Shown here: piece by piece, positions 38,093-46,513 of the stretch | Layout of the letters: the number at the start of each line of letters is the position of its first letter | Numbering within the stretch: position 1 is the stretch's first letter | Origin: a virus | Reading direction: 5' to 3' (one strand) | Length of the DNA stretch: 58,512 nt | Virus record (IMG/VR): IMGVR_UViG_3300037151_000031 | Location: 1-58,512 of that record | The notes under the pieces: generated by a model | Told to the model about the DNA's origin: nothing | Databases searched by the model: none | What the model saw: only the letters and a program-made list of their open reading frames with translations | Position numbers and translations under genes: made by a program

Positions 38093-39195
38093 TGAACACT
38101 TCACCGCTTTCTACGGTCAACGGCGTCAGCATGTGGGCCGGCGGCTCCGGTGGATTCAACCCCGCCGCCGGGCTCCTTCATTGCGACAGCGTTGATGACC
38201 TCCACGCCTATGTCCGTCACCAGTTCGGCTGGAAGATGGACGCGGGACAGACGTTCGCATTTGCTCGAGAGCTCGAGCACATCATGTCGAAGGTCTACCA
38301 GGCCAAGTACGCCAAGTACCGCGCCAAGGAGTTCTTCCCGATCAACAGCGAAGTCGACCCCGGCGCGCTGTCCTACACGTACCGGATGTCGCAGCGCTTC
38401 GGGAATGCCGCGATCATCAACAACGGCAACGCGAAGGATCTCCCCAATGCGGACGTGGGCGGCGAGGAGTTCCAGGCGCCGGTCGTTACGCTCGGAGTCT
38501 CCTACAACTTCAACGTCATCAACCAGATGTCCGCCTCGATGGCGAACATCCCGCTTGAGGCCTTGAAGGCGGACGCTGCTCGTCAGGCCATCGAGGCCCT
38601 CGAGGAGCAGATCTTCGCTCTCGGCTCTTCTGCCGCTGGCGTCGCTGGCATCACGAACCTCCCAGGCATGGTCGCGACGACCAAGGTCTCGACAGGCACG
38701 TGGGCCGCTCAGGTAGCAGCCGCCGCAACAACGGCAGCCCTGTCGTCGACGCTCGTCGGTGCGCTCGCATCCGACCTCAACGCGATGGCCAACACCATCA
38801 TCCAGAGCAACGGCCACTTCGAGGCGACCGACTGCCTCCTTCCGGTCAACCTCTACTCGCTGCTCAAGACGATCCCGCAGTCCACGCTGTTCAACAGCAA
38901 GAGCCTGCTGACCTTCCTCGAGGAGCAGACCGGCCTCCATTTCGACTACTGGCCGATCCTGCTCAACGCAGGCGCGGTCCCCGGCAGCGTGGCCACTGGG
39001 TATCCAGGCGGCGCCTACACCCGCATCATGGTCTACGACCGCGATCCCGAGGTGGCGTCGCTCGTCATTCCGCAGCCGTTCACTCAGCTCGCCCCGCAAA
39101 TCACCGCGCTCGTGTGGGAAGTGCCATGCTTCTCGCGCATCGGTGGGGCATTTAGTCCCCAACCCTTGGGGATTACTTACCTTGATGGCGCCTAG
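38092..39195 (+). CDS. Major capsid protein (DUF2184-like)
   Basis: A 367-residue protein. Its sequence follows DUF2184 coat proteins: FARELEHIMSKVYQAKYAK and FFPINSEVDPGALSYTYRM near the N-terminus, AIINNGNAKDLPNADVG, then the ALEALEEQ-type helix and a C-terminal MVYDRDPEVASLVIPQPF. HK97 fold is expected. It overlaps the decoration protein gene by 1 nt. About 110 nt of untranslated sequence follow before the next gene, containing a late promoter element. Confidence 0.85.
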   Translation: MNTSPLSTVNGVSMWAGGSGGFNPAAGLLHCDSVDDLHAYVRHQFGWKMDAGQTFAFARELEHIMSKVYQAKYAKYRAKEFFPINSEVDPGALSYTYRMSQRFGNAAIINNGNAKDLPNADVGGEEFQAPVVTLGVSYNFNVINQMSASMANIPLEALKADAARQAIEALEEQIFALGSSAAGVAGITNLPGMVATTKVSTGTWAAQVAAAATTAALSSTLVGALASDLNAMANTIIQSNGHFEATDCLLPVNLYSLLKTIPQSTLFNSKSLLTFLEEQTGLHFDYWPILLNAGAVPGSVATGYPGGAYTRIMVYDRDPEVASLVIPQPFTQLAPQITALVWEVPCFSRIGGAFSPQPLGITYLDGA

Positions 39196-39296
39196 AAGTA
39201 GGCGTAATCATTAGGGTTTTCGGAGTGTTGTTGCACCAAGCGGACAGCGGCCATCCTCGCGAAGGTCAAGCTGGCCGCTGGGATGTCCTTCGACGC

Positions 39297-39302
39297 TACC
39301 TT
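39297..39302 (+). promoter_or_regulatory. TACCTT element
   Basis: GCTACCTTCGCCGC directly precedes ATG 39309, 6 nt after the core. Confidence 0.65.
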
Positions 39303-39308
39303 CGCCGC

Positions 39309-39503
39309 ATGAAAGCACACGCCGTTCGGATCCCTTCGCGCCGTGAGCGGCGTGCGTTGGCGAAGCAGCACAACGAGCCCTTCGCGCCGCTTTACAATGG
39401 CGGCGGGTATCGTCTCGCTAGCGACGTGGCGCGACCCTTTGCGCCGCTGGCGTCGCTGCTTTCCGAGGTCGAAAAGCAGAACCTCGCACGGAGGCCAGCA
39501 TGA
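39309..39503 (+). CDS. Small hypothetical head-region protein
   Basis: A 64-residue basic protein (RIPSRRERRALAKQHNEPF). Start fixed by the late element. Overlaps the next gene by 4 nt. Function unknown. Confidence 0.6.
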   Translation: MKAHAVRIPSRRERRALAKQHNEPFAPLYNGGGYRLASDVARPFAPLASLLSEVEKQNLARRPA

Positions 39504-39757
39504 GCGAGCTTTACGCGAACTCGGAACCCATCACGATCTCGTCGGTGGACTGGGTGCCAACGGCTCCGTACACGCGCACGAGTGCGGTGCTCTGCATCAC
39601 GGGCGGCATCCTCTACTGCGACTTCCTGGGTACTGCGACGGGCACGGTTGGGAACACCAACCAGGGCATCACGATGACGACTGGACAGGTGCTACCTCTC
39701 GCGATCCTGAAGGCGCGACACGCCAGTAGTACTGGGACGTACTTGGCCCTGTACTAG
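39500..39757 (+). CDS. Small beta-rich head-region protein
   Basis: An 85-residue Thr/Gly-rich protein (SAVLCITGGILYCDFLGTA). Resembles small decoration or cement proteins by composition and place after the capsid gene; no motif decides this. Confidence 0.5.
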   Translation: MSELYANSEPITISSVDWVPTAPYTRTSAVLCITGGILYCDFLGTATGTVGNTNQGITMTTGQVLPLAILKARHASSTGTYLALY

Positions 39758-39777
39758 GCCTTTCCCGTGCGTACTGC

Positions 39778-39783
39778 TACCTT
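39778..39783 (+). promoter_or_regulatory. TACCTT element
   Basis: GCTACCTTCGCATC directly precedes ATG 39790, 6 nt after the core. Confidence 0.65.
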
Positions 39784-39789
39784 CGCATC

Positions 39790-40188
39790 ATGAACGATAC
39801 AGCCGTCACCACCGACCCGAAGTCGAAGAAAGCCAGTCCCGCCGTAGAGGCTCCGCCGAAGAAAGAGAAGGGGCCGCCACCGTCTGGGCACGCATTCATG
39901 CGAGCCATTGTCGGCCAGGAGTTCGCCGCGGACAATGAGTCGATCAGCCCGCGTCATGCGGCGTTCCTCGCTGCGTACGCGTCGATGGTGAAGCCGGAGG
40001 TCGACGCAATGACGACCGACGAGGCGCGGCTTTGGGTGAAGATCTGGCGTCAGCAAAACCCGGGCGCGTGGCGCGCTTCTCGCGGCGGCGATTCTCACGG
40101 GTTCAGCCGGCAGGCGCCTTTCGGAGACGTCGAGCGCAAGGACTTCCTTGCGTTCCAGAAGCTCGTCTCTGACCTGTTCAACTACTGA
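39790..40188 (+). CDS. Hypothetical head-tail region protein
   Basis: A 132-residue protein with a Pro/Lys-rich N-terminal tail and a helical C-terminal half (RHAAFLAAYASMVKPEVDA). Start fixed by the late element. Possibly a connector accessory; unassigned. Confidence 0.55.
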   Translation: MNDTAVTTDPKSKKASPAVEAPPKKEKGPPPSGHAFMRAIVGQEFAADNESISPRHAAFLAAYASMVKPEVDAMTTDEARLWVKIWRQQNPGAWRASRGGDSHGFSRQAPFGDVERKDFLAFQKLVSDLFNY

Positions 40189-40194
40189 GCCCCA

Positions 40195-40785
40195 ATGACC
40201 CCGGCGACGTTCTTTCAGCTCTTCCCGGAGTTCGCGGAGACAAGCCCGAACGTCGTAAGCGGGAAGCTGATGCTCGCCGCCGTCGAGATGGGCGGACCTG
40301 ACTTCTCGGTCTGGCCGCAGTTTGCCAGCACGAGCCAGCAGGGGCTGCCCATCACGCCACTGTCGGTCGGGGACCTGGCCCACGGGTACCTGGCCGCGCA
40401 TCTGCTGCAGAGCACGGCGTTCGGCACGGAGACGATGCTCCAGCCGACGCAGGAGACGACATACGGCCGGAAGTTCGACGAGCTCATGAGGTCGGTCGCT
40501 GGCGGGATGGTCGTCGCGGGGCTCGGGCTGGGGAGTCCAGCGGGCCCGGCGCCCGGGTTCGTCCTCGAGCCTGGCTCTGGCACCGTGACGCTCGTGAACG
40601 GTTCGCTGAACGTCACCTTCTCGATCCCGCAGTCGTTGGGAGCGGGGACGGTGATGGCCTTCGTCGGGCTCCAGCCGGGCGCGCTGTACGCCTTGGCGGC
40701 GAACGTGGACGGCACCAGCGGTACGCTCACGGCGCCGTACACGGGCACGTCGGGCGCTTCCAGCTGGAACGTCCAACAGACCTGA
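40195..40785 (+). CDS. Head-completion protein (DUF4054-like) with C-terminal beta module
   Basis: A 196-residue protein. Residues 1-110 look like DUF4054 connector proteins (FFQLFPEFAETSPNVVSGK, LAHGYLAAHLLQ, a late KFDELMRSVAGG). Residues 128-196 are an added beta module (VTLVNGSLNVTFSIPQSL, LQPGALYALAA, SGTLTAPYTG) shared with the tail sheath and baseplate J. The module is probably exposed on the virion neck. Confidence 0.72.
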   Translation: MTPATFFQLFPEFAETSPNVVSGKLMLAAVEMGGPDFSVWPQFASTSQQGLPITPLSVGDLAHGYLAAHLLQSTAFGTETMLQPTQETTYGRKFDELMRSVAGGMVVAGLGLGSPAGPAPGFVLEPGSGTVTLVNGSLNVTFSIPQSLGAGTVMAFVGLQPGALYALAANVDGTSGTLTAPYTGTSGASSWNVQQT

Positions 40786-40879
40786 GCTACGGTCCGCTGC
40801 TCCTGGTGACGGTGCGGGCCGGCGGACGCGAGGACGTGGTGTGCTCGCGTCCGTTCGGTTTTTGTGGCGGGTTGGAGGC

Positions 40880-40885
40880 TACCTT
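40880..40885 (+). promoter_or_regulatory. TACCTT element
   Basis: GCTACCTTTGCCGC directly precedes GTG 40892, 6 nt after the core; it decides the GTG start. Confidence 0.65.
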
Positions 40886-40891
40886 TGCCGC

Positions 40892-41410
40892 GTGCCTGGA
40901 ACGCGCATCGAGGACAAGGATCGAGGCTACAAGGCCCTGGTCGAGCGCCTGTACGGCATGGCGAAAGAGAAGCCGGTCGTCCGCGTCGGGCTGCTCGCAA
41001 AGGATGGCGACCGCCCGTATGTCCGGAAGGCCGATCAGGCCTCGAATGACAACGGTGCCGACGAGGCAATCACCATCCTCCAGGTCGGGATCTTCAACGA
41101 GTTCGGCACGGACAGGATCCCAGAGCGCAGCTTCATCCGCGCGTGGTTCGACGAGCACCAGGCCGAGATCCGCGACAAGTTCACGGTGCTGATGAAGTCC
41201 GTCGTGCGTGGCGACCGGACGAAGGAGCAGATCCTCGACATCATCGGTCTCTGGTGCGTCGGCAGCATCCAGCAGCGGATCTCTGCGGGCATCGGGCCGG
41301 AGAACGCCGAGAGCACGGTCAAGGCGAAGGGGAAGGGGAGCTCGACACCTCTCGTGGACACCGGATCGTTGCGATCAAGTATCAGCTACGAGATTGGGGG
41401 CGGCGGATGA
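40892..41410 (+). CDS. Neck / head-tail joining protein (HK97 gp10-like)
   Basis: A 172-residue protein. Its centre VGIFNEFGTDRIPERSFIR (about residues 65-83) is the hallmark of gp10-type virion morphogenesis proteins (E-x-GT...IP-x-R-x-FxR), and the end TPLVDTGSLRSSISYEI matches the closing TG-x-L-xxSI strand. These proteins connect capsid and tail. Confidence 0.8.
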   Translation: MPGTRIEDKDRGYKALVERLYGMAKEKPVVRVGLLAKDGDRPYVRKADQASNDNGADEAITILQVGIFNEFGTDRIPERSFIRAWFDEHQAEIRDKFTVLMKSVVRGDRTKEQILDIIGLWCVGSIQQRISAGIGPENAESTVKAKGKGSSTPLVDTGSLRSSISYEIGGGG

Positions 41411-41979
41411 CGCAGCAGAACCCATTCGTTCCCGGCGAGATCTTCCCCGAGGAGCAATTCCTCAAGATCCTGACGCTGGCGTCTGGCGTCCAGGTCGTAT
41501 GGAGGGCATCGAAGCGGCCTCACCTCGGGCAGGCTGCGGGAGGGGTCGCCGCGTGGATCGAGGTCTTCGACACGGGTAGCGAGGACGTCGGGCGGGACGA
41601 GCGACGGGTGCAACCGAATCCGGCGACGTCTCCCCCTCAGCAGAGCGCCATCACGATCGGGCATCGCCACGTGACTCTCTCGTGCATGGCGTACAGCCTG
41701 ACGAAGACGCTCAAGGCGAGAGACGTGCTCGCGCGCCTTCGGTTCGGCTTCAACCGGGCGGCCGTGCACGACCTCATGCAGCCGAACATCTCGCTTCGCT
41801 GGTGCGAGCGGATCACGAATCTGCCGGAAGCGGAGGCGAACGGGCGCACCATCTGGAAGGCACACATGGACGTGCAAATGAACCACGTCGTGTCCGCCGA
41901 CACGCTGGATCCGTCGGTCGAGGGGTACGCCCTCTCGGTCAACGGGGGCGGCTTCACTCCGGGGGCGCTGGACCCGTAG
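41407..41979 (+). CDS. Tail terminator / neck protein
   Basis: A 190-residue protein just before the sheath. It begins with a helical segment then LASGVQVVWRASKRPHLG and ends with a beta-hairpin region; order and length suit a tail-terminator. ATGA overlap couples it to the gp10-like gene. Confidence 0.6.
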   Translation: MTQQNPFVPGEIFPEEQFLKILTLASGVQVVWRASKRPHLGQAAGGVAAWIEVFDTGSEDVGRDERRVQPNPATSPPQQSAITIGHRHVTLSCMAYSLTKTLKARDVLARLRFGFNRAAVHDLMQPNISLRWCERITNLPEAEANGRTIWKAHMDVQMNHVVSADTLDPSVEGYALSVNGGGFTPGALDP

Positions 41980-41997
41980 AGAGAAACGCCTCTCACC

Positions 41998-42003
41998 TAC
42001 CTT
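41998..42003 (+). promoter_or_regulatory. TACCTT element upstream of the sheath leader
   Basis: ACCTACCTTCGCGGGC precedes ATG 42011 by 7 nt after the core. Confidence 0.65.
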
Positions 42004-42010
42004 CGCGGGC

Positions 42011-42058
42011 ATGACCGAGGCAGAAACTTGGGCGGCTAGCGGGCGGTGCGGCCGATGA
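42011..42058 (+). CDS. 15-residue leader peptide of the sheath gene
   Basis: ATG 42011 sits at the late-element distance and opens a 15-codon frame (MTEAETWAASGRCGR) whose TGA overlaps the sheath ATG (ATGA). Translation of this leader would couple ribosomes to the sheath start at 42055, which has no good ribosome-binding site of its own. Confidence 0.5.
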   Translation: MTEAETWAASGRCGR

Positions 42059-44160
42059 GTCTCTCCGACTTCGTCGAGAGTACTCTCGCAATCTCGGACG
42101 CAAGCTCTCCGACCGTTCAGAGCCTCAACGTTGGGCTCATCGCCGCGTATCACACGCAATACCCGGCGCGGGTGAAGGTCTACAGCACTTCGTCCGTACT
42201 GACTGAGCTCGTCGCCGATGGCTTCGAGACGTACAGTCCGGTCTACAAGGCGGCAGAGGCTTACGCGGCGGCTCCCAATGCCCCTGCGCTTTTCGCGGTC
42301 GGTCGCCGCGCGCTGGCACCGACGCAGACGCTCCAACTCGCGTGTACGGACGGAACGGTCGGCGACGCGTACGCCTTCACGCTTGTCGGCTCTGGCGGTG
42401 TCGCGAGTCAGCTGAACTACACCAACGTGATCAACCCCGGCGTCGGAATCGACGGCTCCGGCATCACGCTCGCCGGCGACGTCACGCTGGTGCCTGGCTC
42501 GGAGGCGGTGACCTTCGCCAGCGCGCAGACGCTCACGGAGGGCGAGCTCCTCACGTTCTCGGCTCAGCCCACGGTCACCTACGAAGTCGCTGCGGCCACG
42601 ACAGCATCGACGGCCGCAACGCTGACGGCTCCGTACTGGGGCGCGGCGAGCTCGGTCGCGACGACGACGGTGGCCGATCGCACGTCGGTCACCAATGGCC
42701 TGACCACGGTCACGTTCTCGGGGCCGCAGACGCTCGCCAAGGGCTCTCTCCTGATGTTCGAGAGTCAGCCCGGCGTGTACTACGCGCTCGCCGCGCTCGT
42801 CTCTTCCTCGACATCCGGCACGCTCACTACGGCGTACTCCGGCACGACGAACGCAGCGACGCCGACCACGGCGGTCGCGGCGCTCGCGGGTACGTTCGAC
42901 GTCATCAACGGAAGCGCCACGGTCGCGACGACCTCGAGCCAGGTCGCCGGCGTCAATCCGGGCGACAGCCTCCAGTTCTCGACGCAGCTCGGAACGTACT
43001 ACACGGTCGAAGCCGTCACCGCGTCGGCGGTCACGCTCACCTCGCCGTACTCCGGCGTGACGACCACACTGGGATACGCCTCGAACGTCTGCACGGTCTC
43101 GACGGCCGCGGCATATCTCGCATACCTCATCGGCCTCCTGGGGAGCGCGACGGTTCCCAACAACATCGGCACGGTCTCGGTCATCAATAGCCCGGCGCCT
43201 GCATTCCCGACCGTGCTGAAGCTCGTGCAGGTCGCCGGCGCGTTGAACGACGTCCAGTCGTGGGTCGCGAACGGCTTCCACAACATCCAGGTCCAAGACG
43301 TCACGACCGACCCCGGCATCGCGTCCGACCTGGCTGCGATGATCGCCGCCGACAGTGCAGCCTTCTACGGCGTCTTCCTCGACAGCAACTCGCAGGCTGA
43401 GATCGAAGCCGCGGCCGAGCTCATTGAGGCGACGGGCACGGGCGGCAAGACGTTCTGGGGCAACACGAGTGACTACCAGAACACGCTGAGCTCGGTCACC
43501 ACGGACGTCTTCAGCGAGCTCGAGCTCCTGACGCTCAACCGCTCCTTCGTCCAGCAGAACGACCAGCAGCTGCTCTGCTTTGCGGGCGCGGCGACGTGCG
43601 GGCAGGCGCTCGCGATGAACCCTGGCAGCTACACGCTCGCCTACAAGAGTCTCCCCCTCGTCCCGGCAGACAGCGACACGACTCTCACCGAGGGCCAAGC
43701 GCTCGTCATCAACTCGATGACCGCGTCGAACCCAGGCCCCGGCGGCAAGAAGGGGAACTACTACAAGACCGTCGCCGGGCAGAATTGGCTCTGGCCAGGG
43801 TGCGCTCCGTCCGGTCAGTTCTTCGACCTCACCATCGGGATGGACTCGCTGGCGTTGGCGATTCAGCAGGCCGTCGCGGCCACGCTCGCCGGGCTACCGA
43901 AGGTGCCGTTCGATGACTTCGGGCTGCAACTGCTCGGAAGCGCCATCTACGGCGTGCTCGTCCTCTACTCGACGAGCCAATACAACTTCATCCTCCCGAA
44001 CGGACAGGACCCGGCGAGGCCCATCCAGGTCAACACGCCCACGGCCGCGAGCCTCACGTCCGCGCAGCGCGCGAGCCGCGACGTGACCGGCTTCTCGTGG
44101 TCCGCCGGTCTCCAAGGCGCGATTCAGAACGCGGTGCTCAACGGGAAGCTGATTCCATGA
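42055..44160 (+). CDS. Tail sheath protein (DUF3383-like) with three inserted beta modules
   Basis: A 701-residue protein. The N-terminus (SLSDFVESTLAISDASSPTV, then FNV/IAAYHT and TYSPVYKAAEAYAAA) and the C-terminus (DDFGLQLLGSAIYGVLVLY) are of the DUF3383 sheath type. Between them, codons at 42478-43086 encode three successive beta modules of about 65 residues rich in Thr and Ser, making this sheath about 200 residues longer than usual. The sheath contracts to drive the tube through the envelope. Confidence 0.85.
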   Translation: MSLSDFVESTLAISDASSPTVQSLNVGLIAAYHTQYPARVKVYSTSSVLTELVADGFETYSPVYKAAEAYAAAPNAPALFAVGRRALAPTQTLQLACTDGTVGDAYAFTLVGSGGVASQLNYTNVINPGVGIDGSGITLAGDVTLVPGSEAVTFASAQTLTEGELLTFSAQPTVTYEVAAATTASTAATLTAPYWGAASSVATTTVADRTSVTNGLTTVTFSGPQTLAKGSLLMFESQPGVYYALAALVSSSTSGTLTTAYSGTTNAATPTTAVAALAGTFDVINGSATVATTSSQVAGVNPGDSLQFSTQLGTYYTVEAVTASAVTLTSPYSGVTTTLGYASNVCTVSTAAAYLAYLIGLLGSATVPNNIGTVSVINSPAPAFPTVLKLVQVAGALNDVQSWVANGFHNIQVQDVTTDPGIASDLAAMIAADSAAFYGVFLDSNSQAEIEAAAELIEATGTGGKTFWGNTSDYQNTLSSVTTDVFSELELLTLNRSFVQQNDQQLLCFAGAATCGQALAMNPGSYTLAYKSLPLVPADSDTTLTEGQALVINSMTASNPGPGGKKGNYYKTVAGQNWLWPGCAPSGQFFDLTIGMDSLALAIQQAVAATLAGLPKVPFDDFGLQLLGSAIYGVLVLYSTSQYNFILPNGQDPARPIQVNTPTAASLTSAQRASRDVTGFSWSAGLQGAIQNAVLNGKLIP
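42478..43086 (+). repeat. Three tandem copies of a ~65-residue beta module in the sheath
   Basis: Copies start near 42478, 42673 and 42889. Shared pattern: V-x-G-x2-VTF-x2-PQTL-x2-G-x-LL-F-x-SQPG-x-YY-x-LAA, then SGTLT-x-YSGT. The same pattern occurs once at 40576-40782 and once at 55675-55880. Confidence 0.75.
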
Positions 44161-44612
44161 CGACCTTCAACGTCCAAGAGTACGACGCCGACCAGATCGT
44201 CATCATCGTCGCCGGCGTAGCGATCAGCCAGGGCGCGGGCCAGTCCGGCTACGCCGACGGGGAGTTCCTCAGCATCAAGTTCCCCGAGGGCTTCACCTTC
44301 GTGAAGGGCACGGACGGGACGATCGCGCGGTCGAAGACCAACGATCCCAGCTGCGAGATCATGCTGAATCTTCTCCAGACGAACAGCGCGAACGCCGCAC
44401 TTTCCGCGCTCTACGCGCTCGACATCAACCAGCCGAACGGCGCTGGCATCGGGTCCTTCGTGATGAAGGACCTGCAGGGCACGTCTCTCGTCGTCTGCAC
44501 GACGGCGTGGATCAGCAAGCCGGCAGACATCACGCTCGACCGCGGTGCCAAGGGTCGGTCGTGGAGCATCTCGGGGGTGCTTGCCCTAGCTCCGCTAATT
44601 GGAGGCAACTGA
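44157..44612 (+). CDS. Tail tube protein (DUF3277-like)
   Basis: A 151-residue protein right after the sheath, the fixed position of the tube gene. Begins TTFNVQEYDADQIVIIVAG, then GYADGEFLSIKFPEGFTF and SCEIMLNLLQTNSAN, matching DUF3277 tube proteins. It polymerises into the rigid inner tube. Confidence 0.85.
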   Translation: MTTFNVQEYDADQIVIIVAGVAISQGAGQSGYADGEFLSIKFPEGFTFVKGTDGTIARSKTNDPSCEIMLNLLQTNSANAALSALYALDINQPNGAGIGSFVMKDLQGTSLVVCTTAWISKPADITLDRGAKGRSWSISGVLALAPLIGGN

Positions 44613-44616
44613 AAGT

Positions 44617-44632
44617 CTAGCGATTACGCTAG
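44617..44632. terminator. Hairpin after the tube gene
   Basis: CTAGCG-ATTA-CGCTAG perfect stem-loop 4 nt after the tube stop, followed by GTTATAT. It may attenuate transcription into the homing endonuclease gene. Confidence 0.45.
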
Positions 44633-44683
44633 GTTATATGTCGACGTAGCTTCCGCAGTCCCGGCGCTGTAGGACCGTCCACA

Positions 44684-45565
44684 ATGTGGACAATCTACTG
44701 CGTGACTCATGTCGCATCGGGCCGTCGGTACATCGGGCAGACGAAGCTCAGTCTCGAGCGCCGATGGAGGGGCCACCTCGACGCTGCGTTGCGCGGCAAG
44801 CACGACGGACGAAGCCGCTTCGTAAACGCGATGCACAAGTACGGCGCGGAGGCGTTCGTTCGCCACGTCCTAGAGACCTGCAGAACTCAGGAGGATGGGG
44901 ACGATGCCGAGCGTGCGTGGATCGCGTCTTTTTCGACGCAGCATGTCGAGTTCGGATTCAACCTCATGCCGGGCGGCCGAGGTCGCGTGTCCGACGACAA
45001 TCGACGCAGCCCGTGGGCACGCCCCGAGTATCGGGCGTGGCGATCGTCTCCAGAAAGAATGGCGAAGCTTCGTTCTAGACCGTGCCGGTTTTGTGGTCAG
45101 CCAAAGACTGGCCAAGAGAATCGGTGCGTGCCGTGTCGAACAGCATCCCAAGCAAAGCGTCGCCCGACGATGAGCGCATCGGAGCGAGAACGACTGAAGG
45201 CCCACCTCGCCAAGACCTCGGCTGCTTCATGGAAGGATCCAGAGACTCGCGCCAATCGCCTCGCGAAGATGGGTCCAGCGATCTCGGCGGCGTTCAATGC
45301 CCCAGGTCGCCGCGAGCGTGCGTCAGCGTTAGCCAAGGCGCAGTGGCAAGATCCAGACATCCGTTCGAGGAACGTCGCGAGCATGACGGCGACCATGCGG
45401 TCTCCGGAGCGCCGCGCGCGTTGTGCAGCGCGTCCATGCCGGAAGTGCGGCCGTCCGCGGCTGTCGACGAATGCTGGACACCCACGCTGCGGGCCGTGTC
45501 ACGCGAAGGCAGAGCGTGAACGCAAGCAGGCGAAGCGACAGGCGGTTCTCGACGCGGCCGAGTAG
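44684..45565 (+). CDS. Free-standing GIY-YIG homing endonuclease
   Basis: A 293-residue protein with GIY-YIG core WTIYCVTHVASGRRYIGQTK (residues 2-21), ERRWRGHL Arg motif and ERAWIASF Glu motif. The C-terminal part holds two zinc ribbons (CRFCGQ...CVPC, CRKCGRP...CGPC) and helix-turn-helix-like repeats (LAKTSAASWKDPETRAN; ALAKAQWQDPDIRSRN) of the NUMOD type that bind DNA. Such genes invade intergenic sites of T-even-like late operons. Here it separates the tube from the following tail genes. Confidence 0.85.
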   Translation: MWTIYCVTHVASGRRYIGQTKLSLERRWRGHLDAALRGKHDGRSRFVNAMHKYGAEAFVRHVLETCRTQEDGDDAERAWIASFSTQHVEFGFNLMPGGRGRVSDDNRRSPWARPEYRAWRSSPERMAKLRSRPCRFCGQPKTGQENRCVPCRTASQAKRRPTMSASERERLKAHLAKTSAASWKDPETRANRLAKMGPAISAAFNAPGRRERASALAKAQWQDPDIRSRNVASMTATMRSPERRARCAARPCRKCGRPRLSTNAGHPRCGPCHAKAERERKQAKRQAVLDAAE

Positions 45566-45577
45566 CAGGCTCAAGCC

Positions 45578-45583
45578 TATCTT
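45578..45583 (+). promoter_or_regulatory. TATCTT element after the homing endonuclease
   Basis: GCCTATCTTCTCGGG directly precedes GTG 45590, 6 nt after the core. It would restart late transcription past the inserted endonuclease gene. Confidence 0.55.
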
Positions 45584-45589
45584 CTCGGG

Positions 45590-45742
45590 GTGACTGACAC
45601 ACCGATTCCTCCCGCCCCGGCTCCGAAGAAGAAGCCGTGTCCGGCGTGCGGTGAGAAGAAGGCTGACTCGGTCCCTGACACCGAGCCCGCCCCGCGCCAC
45701 GACTCGGGCACGGCGGACGGATCCATGCGGTACGGAGGCTAG
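45590..45742 (+). CDS. Small protein with CPACG knuckle
   Basis: A 50-residue protein beginning VTDTPIPPAPAPKKKPCPAC. Only one CxxC pair, otherwise Pro/Lys-rich and disordered. GTG start set by the late element; stop is 2 nt before the next gene. Confidence 0.5.
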   Translation: MTDTPIPPAPAPKKKPCPACGEKKADSVPDTEPAPRHDSGTADGSMRYGG

Positions 45743-45744
45743 CC

Positions 45745-46155
45745 GTGGCAGCGAACACCCATATGTCGATCGCGACGTGGAACGCCGCGCTGGACGCTGG
45801 CCTGAACCCGCTCAATAGCGGGTTCCTAGAGATCTGGTCCGGGTCGCAACCGGCGACGCCTGACGTTGCTCCGACGGGCGGGAACGTGCTCCTCGCGACG
45901 TTGAACCTGTCGGCGACGGCCTTCACGGCGAGCTCGGGCGGGACGAAGACAGCGAACGCCATCACCTCGGGGACGGCTGCGGCCACCGGGACGGCGACCT
46001 GGTTCCGTGCGTACGACAGCAACGGAACGACGGCCGTGATCGATGGCAGCGCCGGGATCTCCGGAACGGACATGATTCTCGCGACCGCTTCGATCGTGAC
46101 GGGCGCCGTCGTGAGCTGTTCGGGGTGGTCGGTCTCGATGCCGGTGGGCCAGTAA
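45745..46155 (+). CDS. Thr/Ala-rich tail-associated protein
   Basis: A 136-residue protein, GTG start. It is Thr/Ser/Ala/Gly-rich and probably beta (FLEIWSGSQPATPDVAPTG, TATWFRAYDSNGTTAVID). Similar small proteins are found among tail genes of phages with tail-tube accessory proteins; unassigned. Confidence 0.55.
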   Translation: MAANTHMSIATWNAALDAGLNPLNSGFLEIWSGSQPATPDVAPTGGNVLLATLNLSATAFTASSGGTKTANAITSGTAAATGTATWFRAYDSNGTTAVIDGSAGISGTDMILATASIVTGAVVSCSGWSVSMPVGQ

Positions 46156-46156
46156 G

Positions 46157-46513
46157 ATGGGTGCCCCCGTACAGAACCCGAATGACGGCACGACGCTGGG
46201 AACGTCGGAGGTCATCTCCGACGAGGCGATTGATCCCCAGGTTGGCGGTCGCCGTGACCAATACCTCCCGGTCACGCTCTACAAAGCGCCGCGGTCCAAG
46301 ATTGCGGTCGGTCCATACGGGCAGGACTGGGGCGATGCCACTCAAGACCAGCCACTCGCCGTCGAGTCGCGTTCGCAACGGCAAATCGCCGAGACGGTGA
46401 GCCTCACGCAACGCGACCAGGCGCAGTCCGATTTCATTGCAGCCGCGGGATTTCACAACTTGACGCTAAGCGACTCACGAGGCGCCCACTTCAGCAACCG
46501 AGGCACACGATGA
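46157..46513 (+). CDS. Hypothetical tail-region protein
   Basis: A 118-residue protein starting MGAPVQNPNDGTTL. Polar, with RDQYLPVTLYKAPRSKIAVG. Overlaps the next gene by 4 nt. No family recognised. Confidence 0.55.
   Translation: MGAPVQNPNDGTTLGTSEVISDEAIDPQVGGRRDQYLPVTLYKAPRSKIAVGPYGQDWGDATQDQPLAVESRSQRQIAETVSLTQRDQAQSDFIAAAGFHNLTLSDSRGAHFSNRGTR

Noticed and set aside
41386-43698. 770-codon minus-strand frame across neck and sheath genes
   Set aside because: Shadow of well-supported rightward structural genes; Arg/Val/Glu-biased composition.
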